This document shows positions 35,618 through 43,027 of a stretch of DNA of 64,000 nt, piece by piece (the first letter of the stretch is position 1; each line of letters begins with the position of its first letter). The translations under genes were made by a program, and so were the position numbers. The notes under the pieces were generated by a model, which was not told the origin of the DNA, did no database searches, and worked only from the letters and a program-made list of their open reading frames with translations. This stretch comes from Salinispora fenicalii. GTDB taxonomy: Bacteria > Actinomycetota > Actinomycetes > Mycobacteriales > Micromonosporaceae. The DNA lies in the NCBI RefSeq assembly GCF_000514815.1, contig NZ_KI911472.1, positions 150,875 to 214,874 on the forward strand, read 5' to 3'.

Positions 35618-36376
35618 ATGATGAGGACCATGATGACCAACGAGCAGGTGGGAGCGGCCCGGGTTGACCTCCGCCGCCCCGACGGCCAGCCCGTGCGTGT
35701 CCTGGTCGTTGACGACGAATCCACCCTGGCTGACCTGTTGTCGATGGCGTTGCGCTACGAAGGCTGGCAGGTGCGGACGGCCGGCAACGGGATGGCGGCG
35801 TTGAGCACGGCCCGCCAGTTCCAGCCGGACGCGGTGGTTCTCGACGTGATGCTGCCCGACCTGGACGGCTTTGCGGTGCTGCGCCGCCTGCGCGAGGTGG
35901 CTCCGACCGTGCCGGTGCTCTTTCTGACCGCACGGGACGCGGTCGAAGACCGGATCGCCGGGCTGACCGTCGGCGGTGATGACTATGTGACCAAGCCGTT
36001 CAGTCTGGAGGAGGTGATCGCCCGGCTGCGGGCGTTGCTGCGTCGCTCCGGCTTCGCGATCGCCGCCCGGCAGGAGGCGGTGCTCACTGTCGGTGACCTC
36101 TCCCTCGACGAGGACAGCCATGAGGTGAGTCGGGGCGGGAAGTTGATTACCTTGACCGCCACCGAGTTCGAGTTGCTGCGCTACCTCATGCGTAACCCGC
36201 GTCGGGTGCTCAGCAAGGCGCAGATCCTGGACCGGGTCTGGAATTACGACTTCGGGGGACAAGCCAACGTGGTCGAGCTGTATATCTCGTACCTTCGCAA
36301 AAAGATCGATGTCGGTCGAGCCCCGATGATTCACACTCTGCGCGGGGCCGGCTATGTACTCAAGCCCGCCGAGTGA
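35618..36376 (+). CDS. OmpR-family response regulator
   Basis: 252 residues. The receiver domain has VLVVDDEST, phospho-acceptor D76 in VVLDVMLPDLDG, and KPFSLEEV with the conserved Lys. The winged-helix DNA-binding domain has LTATEFELLRYLMRNPRRVLS in parts and VVELYISYLRKKID plus the IHTLRGAGYVL wing. Two ATG pairs near the start (35618/35621 and 35630/35633) are possible. It overlaps the downstream histidine kinase gene and forms a two-component system with it. Its targets may include the envelope glycan genes that follow on the same strand. Confidence 0.94.
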   Translation: MMRTMMTNEQVGAARVDLRRPDGQPVRVLVVDDESTLADLLSMALRYEGWQVRTAGNGMAALSTARQFQPDAVVLDVMLPDLDGFAVLRRLREVAPTVPVLFLTARDAVEDRIAGLTVGGDDYVTKPFSLEEVIARLRALLRRSGFAIAARQEAVLTVGDLSLDEDSHEVSRGGKLITLTATEFELLRYLMRNPRRVLSKAQILDRVWNYDFGGQANVVELYISYLRKKIDVGRAPMIHTLRGAGYVLKPAE

Positions 36377-37838
36377 CCGGGTGGGTTGGCGGCGGTGGCT
36401 GGCCGGTTGGTCGCTCTGGACCCGGCTGGTGGTCATCCTGGTTACCCTGCTGGCCTTGGTCAGCGTCGGCATCGGTGGTATCACCACCGTCGCCTTGCGG
36501 GAGGTCCTGACCGACCGGATCGACGGGCAGCTTCTGCCCGATGCCGGGCCGCGTGTCTTTCCCCCACCCCCCGAGCGGCGCGAGTGGCAGGACCTGAAGA
36601 TTCCGGCCGGCATGGAAACGGGATCCGTCCTCGCGAACCTGCGGGACGGCCGGGTCGTCGAGGCCCGCATCCAGACCGAGACCCGGGACAACGGTGGGCA
36701 GAACATCGCGCCGGAGGAGGTGGCGGCGTTGGGCACGCTGGTACCGGGTGCCGCCGAGCCGCGCACCGTGGACCTGGGCGACCTGGGCGACTACCGGGCG
36801 ATCGCCCGGCAGTGGGACGACGGTCGGGTGACCGCATTCGCCCTCCCCCTCGCCGAGGTGCAGGAGACGGTGATGTGGATGGTCGTCGCGCAGGCCGGAA
36901 TCGCAGGCAGCGGGCTCATCATCGCGGGTACCACCGGCGCGCTGATGGTCCGGCGCACCCTGCGTCCGCTACGGCGGGTCGCGGCCACCGCAAGCCGGGT
37001 CAGCGAACTCCCGCTGGACCGAGGCGAGGTGACGCTGCCGGTGCGGGTGCCGGCCGCTGACACCGATACCCGTACCGAGATAGGCCAGGTCGGTGCCGCG
37101 CTCAACCGGATGCTCGGGCACGTCGCTGCCGCGCTCGCCGCGCGGCAGGCCAGTGAGACGCGGGTGCGTCAATTCGTCGCCGACGCGAGTCACGAACTGC
37201 GCACCCCGCTGGCGGCCATCCGCGGGTACGCGGAGGTGGCCCGGCGAGGCCGGGACCAGGTACCGCCCGACGTGGCGCATGCCCTGCGCCGCGTTGAGTC
37301 CGAGAGCACCCGGATGACCGGTCTGGTGGAGGATCTGTTGCTGCTCGCCCGGCTCGACTCGGGTCGCCCGCTCGCCGTCGCGCCGGTGGATCTCTCCGTG
37401 CTGGTCGTGGACGCGGTCGGTGACGCGCATGTAGCTGGGCCCGAGCACCGCTGGCAACTCGACCTGCCCGAGCAGCAGATCGCCGTGCCCGGTGACGCGG
37501 CCCGGCTGCACCAGGTGATGGCCAACCTCCTGGCCAACGCCCGGGTGCACACCCCTGCCGGTACCACCGTCACCACCAGCCTCGCCGTCGAGCCGGACGC
37601 GGCGGTGCTCCGGGTCGCCGACGACGGCCCGGGTATCCCCGCGGAGCTGCAGCCAGAAGTCTTCGAGCGCTTCGCGCGCGCGGACAGTTCGCGTTCCCGG
37701 TCGCAGGGCAGCACCGGGCTGGGGCTCGCCATCGTCGCCGCTGTGGTGGACGCCCACCACGGCACGGTCTCGGTGCGCAGCCGGCCTGGCCGCACTGTGT
37801 TCACCGTCCGGCTGCCGAATTCCACAGCGGAGACATAG
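36354..37838 (+). CDS. Sensor histidine kinase
   Basis: 494 residues. Two membrane segments (about residues 20-45 and 175-200) flank an extracytoplasmic domain of about 130 residues with no recognised fold. Then a HAMP domain, HisKA with FVADASHELRTPLAAIRGY (H280 phosphorylated) and HATPase with NLLANARVHTP, DDGPGIP and STGLGLAIV. This is the layout of TcrY/CseC-type envelope sensors. The ATG lies 23 bases inside the response-regulator gene; GTG 36381 is an alternative. It is 45 bases upstream of the GT-C glycosyltransferase gene. Confidence 0.94.
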   Translation: MYSSPPSDRVGWRRWLAGWSLWTRLVVILVTLLALVSVGIGGITTVALREVLTDRIDGQLLPDAGPRVFPPPPERREWQDLKIPAGMETGSVLANLRDGRVVEARIQTETRDNGGQNIAPEEVAALGTLVPGAAEPRTVDLGDLGDYRAIARQWDDGRVTAFALPLAEVQETVMWMVVAQAGIAGSGLIIAGTTGALMVRRTLRPLRRVAATASRVSELPLDRGEVTLPVRVPAADTDTRTEIGQVGAALNRMLGHVAAALAARQASETRVRQFVADASHELRTPLAAIRGYAEVARRGRDQVPPDVAHALRRVESESTRMTGLVEDLLLLARLDSGRPLAVAPVDLSVLVVDAVGDAHVAGPEHRWQLDLPEQQIAVPGDAARLHQVMANLLANARVHTPAGTTVTTSLAVEPDAAVLRVADDGPGIPAELQPEVFERFARADSSRSRSQGSTGLGLAIVAAVVDAHHGTVSVRSRPGRTVFTVRLPNSTAET

Positions 37839-37883
37839 CAAACCCATGGGGGTCGCGCAGCCCTGCCGACCAGGCTTCCCGCC

Positions 37884-40067
37884 ATGGACAGAACTGAGAC
37901 GACCTACGGGCCCCAGGCGGCCGCCCCGGCGGTGAGCGTCGCCCGAACGCCGTCGGCAGAACCGGAGGCGGAGCCGACCGCCACGCCACGTCGGTCGGCC
38001 CGCTGGGCCCGTCCCTGCCTCGCCGGGCTACTACTCGCCACCGCCGGGCTCTACCTGTGGGGGCTCGACGTCTCCGGCTGGGCGAACGCCTACTACTCGG
38101 CGGCGGCACAGGCCGGTGCGCAGAACTGGACCGCCTTCTTCTACGGCTCGTCGGATGCCGCCAACTCCATCACCGTTGACAAGACTCCCGCCGCGCTGTG
38201 GCTGATGGCCCTCTCGGTGCGGCTGTTCGGCCTGAATAGCTGGGCGATACTGCTGCCGCAGGCGCTGTGCGGGGTGGCCGCGGTTGCGGTGCTCTACGCC
38301 ACGGTACGGCGCTGGCACGGCCCAGCGGCAGGGTTGATCGCTGGTACGGTCCTCGCCGTCACGCCGGTGGCCACGCTGATGTTCCGGTTCAATAACCCGG
38401 ACGCACTGCTGGTGCTGCTGCTGGTAGCCGCCGCCTACGCCACCGTACGGGCGGTCGAGACGGCCGCCACACGATGGCTCGTGCTCGCCGGCGTGCTGGT
38501 TGGGCTCGGCTTCCTCACGAAGATGCTGCAGGCGTTCTTGGTGGTACCGGTGCTCGCCGGCGTCTATTTGCTGGCCGCGCCGACCGGGCTCGGCCGGCGA
38601 ATCCGCCAGACCCTGCTGGCCGGCCTCGCGGTCGTGCTGTCGGCGGGGTGGTGGGTGGCCATCGTCGAGTTGGTCCCTGCCGGCACTCGCCCGTACATCG
38701 GGGGGTCGCAGACCAACAGTGTCCTCGAGTTGACCCTCGGCTACAACGGTCTCGGCCGCATCACCGGCCGGGAGGAGGGCAGCGTGGGGCGGCCCGGCGG
38801 AGGAGGGTTCGGTGACGGGACCGGACTGCTGCGCATGTTCGACGACCAGGTTGGCGGGCAGATCGCTTGGCTCCTACCCGCCGCGCTGATCCTGCTTGTG
38901 GTCGGCCTGCTGGTGGCCGGCCGGGCTCCGCGTACCGACCGGACTCGCGCTGGGCTGCTGCTCTGGGGCGGCTGGCTATTGATCACCGGCGCGATCTTCA
39001 GTTTCATGTCGGGGATCTTCCACGAGTACTACACAGTGGCCCTGGCGCCGGCGGTCGGTGCCCTGGTCGGGATCGGTGTCACGCTGCTGTGGCGGGCGCG
39101 GTCCGCTCCGCCCGGCGCCATCTGGCGTCGGCAGCCCTACGCTGCCACCGCCGTCCTGGCCGGGACACTGGCTGTCACCGCGGGATGGTCCTGGCTGCTG
39201 CTGGGCCGTAGCCCCGACTGGTATCCGTGGTTGCGTACCACAGTTCTGGTGGGCGGCCTCGTGGCGGCGGCGCTGCTGGCGCTCTCCCCTCGGCTGTCCC
39301 GATCGGTTGGGGTGGCGGGACTCGCCCTGGGCGCTGCGGCGGCCCTCGCCGGTCCGATGGCGTACTCGGTACACGCCGCCGCGACGGCGCACAATGGCGG
39401 GGTCCCCACCGCGGGCCCCGCGGTGGCTGGCGGTGTCGGCACCCGACCGGGTGGCCCGGGGGACGGTTCCGGCGCCCCCGGCTCTGGTGCCCCCGGTGGC
39501 GCGCAACCTCCCCGGGCCGGGCAGTTGCCGCAGAGGCCGGATCGGCAACCCGGCGCGGCGCTCAACGATCGCCAACCGGGTCAGCTGGGCCAGCCACAAC
39601 AGCCGGGTCAGCTTGGCCGGCCAAGTCAATCTGGTCAGCCGGGTGGGCCCGGTCAGCTCGGCCAGCCGCTCGGTGGCGGTGGGCGCGGCGACGGTGGGCT
39701 ACTGGGTGCCCGCGTTCCCAGCACGCAACTGCGCGAGCTACTCGAGCTCGACAGCGACAGCTACACCTGGGTGGCGGCCACGGTGGGGGCGAACAACGCC
39801 GCCGGCTACCAGCTGGCCACCGGTGATCCGGTGCTGCCCGTCGGCGGGTTCAACGGCACCGACCCCTCCCCGACCGTCGCCGAGTTCCAGCGCTACGTCG
39901 CCGACGGAAGGATCCACTGGTTTATCGGTGGGGGCGGCTTCCGGGGCGCCAACGGTGGCAGCTCCGCCTCCTCCGAGATCGCTGCCTGGGTGGCGGAGAC
40001 GTTCGAAGCGCGAACCGTGGACGGAATCACGATCTACGACCTGAGCAACGGGGGGGCCGACGCATGA
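37884..40067 (+). CDS. GT-C membrane glycosyltransferase (family 39/PMT-like, YkcB type)
   Basis: 727 residues with about 11-12 membrane segments. The first outside loop carries WANAYYSAAAQAGAQNWTAFFYGSSDA in parts and VDKTPAALW, typical of the actinobacterial GT39 group that uses polyprenyl-phosphate sugars. A long Gly/Pro/Gln-rich linker (about 505-605, repeated QPGQLGQ and similar) separates the membrane part from a C-terminal extracytoplasmic domain (LRELLELDSDSYTWVAATVG to the end). Its stop overlaps the start of the GT2-GtrA gene (ATGA), so the two are translationally coupled. Likely role: transfer of a lipid-linked sugar to an external acceptor. Confidence 0.88.
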   Translation: MDRTETTYGPQAAAPAVSVARTPSAEPEAEPTATPRRSARWARPCLAGLLLATAGLYLWGLDVSGWANAYYSAAAQAGAQNWTAFFYGSSDAANSITVDKTPAALWLMALSVRLFGLNSWAILLPQALCGVAAVAVLYATVRRWHGPAAGLIAGTVLAVTPVATLMFRFNNPDALLVLLLVAAAYATVRAVETAATRWLVLAGVLVGLGFLTKMLQAFLVVPVLAGVYLLAAPTGLGRRIRQTLLAGLAVVLSAGWWVAIVELVPAGTRPYIGGSQTNSVLELTLGYNGLGRITGREEGSVGRPGGGGFGDGTGLLRMFDDQVGGQIAWLLPAALILLVVGLLVAGRAPRTDRTRAGLLLWGGWLLITGAIFSFMSGIFHEYYTVALAPAVGALVGIGVTLLWRARSAPPGAIWRRQPYAATAVLAGTLAVTAGWSWLLLGRSPDWYPWLRTTVLVGGLVAAALLALSPRLSRSVGVAGLALGAAAALAGPMAYSVHAAATAHNGGVPTAGPAVAGGVGTRPGGPGDGSGAPGSGAPGGAQPPRAGQLPQRPDRQPGAALNDRQPGQLGQPQQPGQLGRPSQSGQPGGPGQLGQPLGGGGRGDGGLLGARVPSTQLRELLELDSDSYTWVAATVGANNAAGYQLATGDPVLPVGGFNGTDPSPTVAEFQRYVADGRIHWFIGGGGFRGANGGSSASSEIAAWVAETFEARTVDGITIYDLSNGGADA

Positions 40068-41296
40068 TCGACACTACGGAGGCCCGGACGGTCGGGTGGA
40101 CCCAGTCAGCCGGCACGGCACCCGTCCTGGACGTGGTGATTCCCGTCTACAACGAGGAGACGGACCTCGAGCCCTGCGTGCGGCGGCTGCACGCGCACCT
40201 ACGTGAGCATGTCCCGTACTCGTTCCGGATCACGATCGCGGACAACGCCAGCGTCGACGGCACGCTGGACGTGGCCCGCTCACTCGCCACCGACCTGGCC
40301 GGCGTCGAGGTGCTGCATCTGGCGGCGAAGGGGCGTGGGCGGGCACTGCGGGCTGCCTGGTCGGCCTCACCCGCTCCGGTGCTCGTATATATGGATGTTG
40401 ACCTGTCCACGGATCTGGCGGCGCTGCTGCCGTTGGTCGCGCCGCTCATCTCCGGCCATTCGGACCTGGCCATCGGCACCCGACTCGCCCGTGCCTCGCG
40501 GGTGGTCCGGGGCGCGAAGCGGGAGATGATCTCACGCGGGTACAACCTGCTGCTGCGGGGTGCCCTCGCCGCTCGGTTCTCCGATGCCCAATGTGGCTTC
40601 AAGGCGATCCGAGCAGATGTGGCGGCCCCGCTGCTGCCACTGGTACGAGACACCGGGTGGTTCTTTGACACCGAGTTGCTGGTCCTCGCCCAGCGGGCCG
40701 GCCTGCGGATCCACGAGGTACCGGTGGACTGGGTGGATGATCCGGACAGCCGGGTGGACGTGCTAGCTACTGCCCTGGCCGACCTGCGTGGCATCGGCCG
40801 CGTCGGGCGGGCTCTGGTCACCGGCGCGCTACCGCTGCGGCAGCTGCGAGAGCAGGTCGGACGCGCCCCGCTGGCGCCGCCGCCGGCCCGGGTGCCGGCG
40901 GGGCTACCCCGACAGCTAGCCCGGTTCGCCCTGGTCGGGGTGGCCAGTACGGTGGCCTATCTGCTGTTGTATATCTCCGCCCGGGGGGTCCTTGGCGCCC
41001 AACCGGCAAACCTGCTGTCGCTGCTAATTACTGCGGTCGCCAACACGGCGGCGAACCGGCGACTGACCTTCGGGATCACCGGCCGGTGGCACGCCGGTCG
41101 CCACCACCTGCAAGGCATGGTGGCCTTCGGGCTCGGCCTGGCGCTGACCAGTGGCTCGCTCGCGTTGCTGCACGCCGTGGTGGTGGCTCCGGCGCGAGCG
41201 GTGGAGCTGGTGGTACTGGTCGCTGCGAATCTGGCCGCCACGGTGTTGCGGTTCGTGTTACTCCGCTACGCCATGCACCACCGGCGGGGCGGGTGA
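40064..41296 (+). CDS. GT2 glycosyltransferase fused to a GtrA flippase-like domain
   Basis: 410 residues. The N-terminal GT2 domain (about 20-250) has VVIPVYNEETDLEPCV, the metal/nucleotide site D111-V-D113 in VYMDVDLSTD, and DAQCGFKAIR with an acidic GWFFDTELLVLA region, as in polyprenyl-phosphate glycosyl synthases. The C-terminal GtrA domain (about 280-405) has four membrane segments starting LARFALVGVASTVAYLLLY. It should attach a sugar to undecaprenyl phosphate and help flip it. It is coupled to the upstream GT-C gene. Confidence 0.92.
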   Translation: MIDTTEARTVGWTQSAGTAPVLDVVIPVYNEETDLEPCVRRLHAHLREHVPYSFRITIADNASVDGTLDVARSLATDLAGVEVLHLAAKGRGRALRAAWSASPAPVLVYMDVDLSTDLAALLPLVAPLISGHSDLAIGTRLARASRVVRGAKREMISRGYNLLLRGALAARFSDAQCGFKAIRADVAAPLLPLVRDTGWFFDTELLVLAQRAGLRIHEVPVDWVDDPDSRVDVLATALADLRGIGRVGRALVTGALPLRQLREQVGRAPLAPPPARVPAGLPRQLARFALVGVASTVAYLLLYISARGVLGAQPANLLSLLITAVANTAANRRLTFGITGRWHAGRHHLQGMVAFGLGLALTSGSLALLHAVVVAPARAVELVVLVAANLAATVLRFVLLRYAMHHRRGG

Positions 41297-41459
41297 TCAA
41301 AAGATCGCACCACACCAGATCGGAACAAGGGTGTGGTTATCGCCCGCATTGCCACCGACATGCGCGTACTGTGTCCGAATACATCCCGAGCGTATTGGAC
41401 AAACCCTCCCCGGTGGGCCGGTTCGGTGTGCCGAGGGTCGAGATCGGAAGGAGTGGCCG

Positions 41460-41609
41460 GTGGATCATCTGGCCTACCTGGACGCGGGATCGGGCAGCCT
41501 GATCGTGCAGGCGGTGGTTGGCGGGGTAGCTGGTGTCGCGGTGGCCGGCAAGCTCTACTGGCGACGCTTGGTGGACCGGTTCCGCAAGCAGCCCACCGAC
41601 CGGCACTGA
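41460..41609 (+). CDS. Small single-span membrane protein
   Basis: 49 residues starting at GTG: DHLAYLDAGSGSLIVQAVVG, then a Gly/Ala-rich membrane helix, then KLYWRRLVDRFRKQ. The Y-L-D-x-G-x-G-S start followed by one helix and a Trp/Arg-rich anchor recurs in small proteins near polysaccharide genes. The ribosome-binding site GGAAGGAG lies eight bases upstream, which is very strong. The methyltransferase gene starts six bases after its stop, so it is operonic. Function unknown. Confidence 0.78.
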   Translation: MDHLAYLDAGSGSLIVQAVVGGVAGVAVAGKLYWRRLVDRFRKQPTDRH

Positions 41610-41614
41610 CCGGC

Positions 41615-43027
41615 ATGACATCTGCGTACCCCGACCTGCGGGCTGAGCCAGCGTCCTTCCGGGACCCCGCGAACCGGGTCTTCCACCGTGGCGACGACGT
41701 GCTGCGTGGGTTAGACGAGCGGGCCGCCGCTGACTGGCGGGCCCTCGCCGGCAGCGACTTCTTTGCGGCGCTGCTGGCCGAGGGCAAGGTCTGCGACACT
41801 GTCGAGACCAGCCCGGCGCCGCCGGGCTGGGCCGCGGTGCTCCGGCACGAACGCATCCCATTCGTCTCCCACCCGTACGAATGGTCCCACGGCATGCTGC
41901 GGGACGCCGCCCTGCTGCACCTGGACATCCTCCAGGCAGCGCTGCCGGGGGGCTTCACTACCAAGGACGGCTCGGCGTACAACCTGCAGTGGCGCGGCGT
42001 CGAGCCAGTCTTCATCGACATCGGCTCGTTCGCCCCGGTCCGGGACGGCGAACCCTGGGCCGGCTACCGCCAGTTCTGCCAGACCCTGCTCTACCCGCTG
42101 CTCCTCGGTGCCCACCTGGGGCTGGACTTTCAGCCGCTGCTGCGGGCCCAGGTTGACGGCATCGAGGCGGACCAGATTCGCCGTCTCTTCACCGGCCGTC
42201 GCCGGTTTCGCCCCGGCGTGCTGACCCACGTCCACCTGCACGACGCGATGCAGCGACGCAACGCCCGATCCAGCACGGCCGAGGTCCGCAACCAGCTGCG
42301 CGACGCCGGCTACTCCCGGGAGCTCGCCGTCGCCACGGTACGTGGTCTGCAACGCCTCGTCCGCCGGCTGGATCGTCCGCCGCCCGCCAGTCACTGGATC
42401 GACTACCAGCGCACCTGCGGTTACACCGCCGAGGACCGGGCCGCCAAGGAGCGCTTCGTCGTCGCTTCGCTGACCGCCGGGCCCCCGACCCGGCTGGCGC
42501 TCGACCTCGGGGCCAACGACGGCCGATACGCCCGCCTGGCCGCTCGCCACGCCGAGCACGTTATCGCCGTCGAACAGGACCCCGGGGTGGTTGACCGGCT
42601 GTACCGGGAGCTGCGGGCCGAGGGGGAGCAGCGGGTCCTACCGCTGGTAATGGATCTGGCCGACCCGTCCCCCGGCGGTGGTTGGCGGGGGGTTGAGCGG
42701 GCCTCCTTCGGCGATCGGGCACGGGCTGATGTCGTCCTCGCCCTGGCGGTGGTCCACCACCTCGCGGTGGGGCGCAACGTCCCGTTGCCGGAGGTGGTCG
42801 CGTGGCTGGCCGGTTTCGGCCGGCCGGGCACCCGGCTGGTGGTGGAGTTCGTGCACCCGGAGGATCCGATGGCCCGCCGGCTGCTGGCCAACAAGCCGGA
42901 GAACACTTTCCCCCGCTACCGCCGGGACGAGTTCGAGCGGCTGCTCGCTGCCCACGGCCACCTCGAGGAGCGTCTCCACCTGCCGTCGGGTAGTCGAACC
43001 CTGTACCGGGTGGTCCTGAGTGGCTGA
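41615..43027 (+). CDS. Fusion of kinase-like domain and SAM-dependent methyltransferase
   Basis: 470 residues. The first half (about 1-260) contains HERIPFVSHPYEWS, then D118-GSAY-N123 in TTKDGSAYNLQW and D135-I-G in FIDIGSF. D, N five residues later and D-x-G is the order of a protein-kinase/APH-type catalytic core. The second half is a class I methyltransferase with SAM motif LALDLGANDGRYARL (297-303), acidic VIAVEQDP and VVLALAVVHHLAVG. Similar proteins have been annotated as nodulation NoeA-related methyltransferases. It overlaps the next gene by eight bases. Confidence 0.8.
   Translation: MTSAYPDLRAEPASFRDPANRVFHRGDDVLRGLDERAAADWRALAGSDFFAALLAEGKVCDTVETSPAPPGWAAVLRHERIPFVSHPYEWSHGMLRDAALLHLDILQAALPGGFTTKDGSAYNLQWRGVEPVFIDIGSFAPVRDGEPWAGYRQFCQTLLYPLLLGAHLGLDFQPLLRAQVDGIEADQIRRLFTGRRRFRPGVLTHVHLHDAMQRRNARSSTAEVRNQLRDAGYSRELAVATVRGLQRLVRRLDRPPPASHWIDYQRTCGYTAEDRAAKERFVVASLTAGPPTRLALDLGANDGRYARLAARHAEHVIAVEQDPGVVDRLYRELRAEGEQRVLPLVMDLADPSPGGGWRGVERASFGDRARADVVLALAVVHHLAVGRNVPLPEVVAWLAGFGRPGTRLVVEFVHPEDPMARRLLANKPENTFPRYRRDEFERLLAAHGHLEERLHLPSGSRTLYRVVLSG

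Noticed and set aside
39535..39680. CRISPR-like repeats
   Set aside because: The short repeats are in-frame codons for QPGQ/LGQ units in the GT-C protein, with no uniform spacers or neighbouring cas genes.
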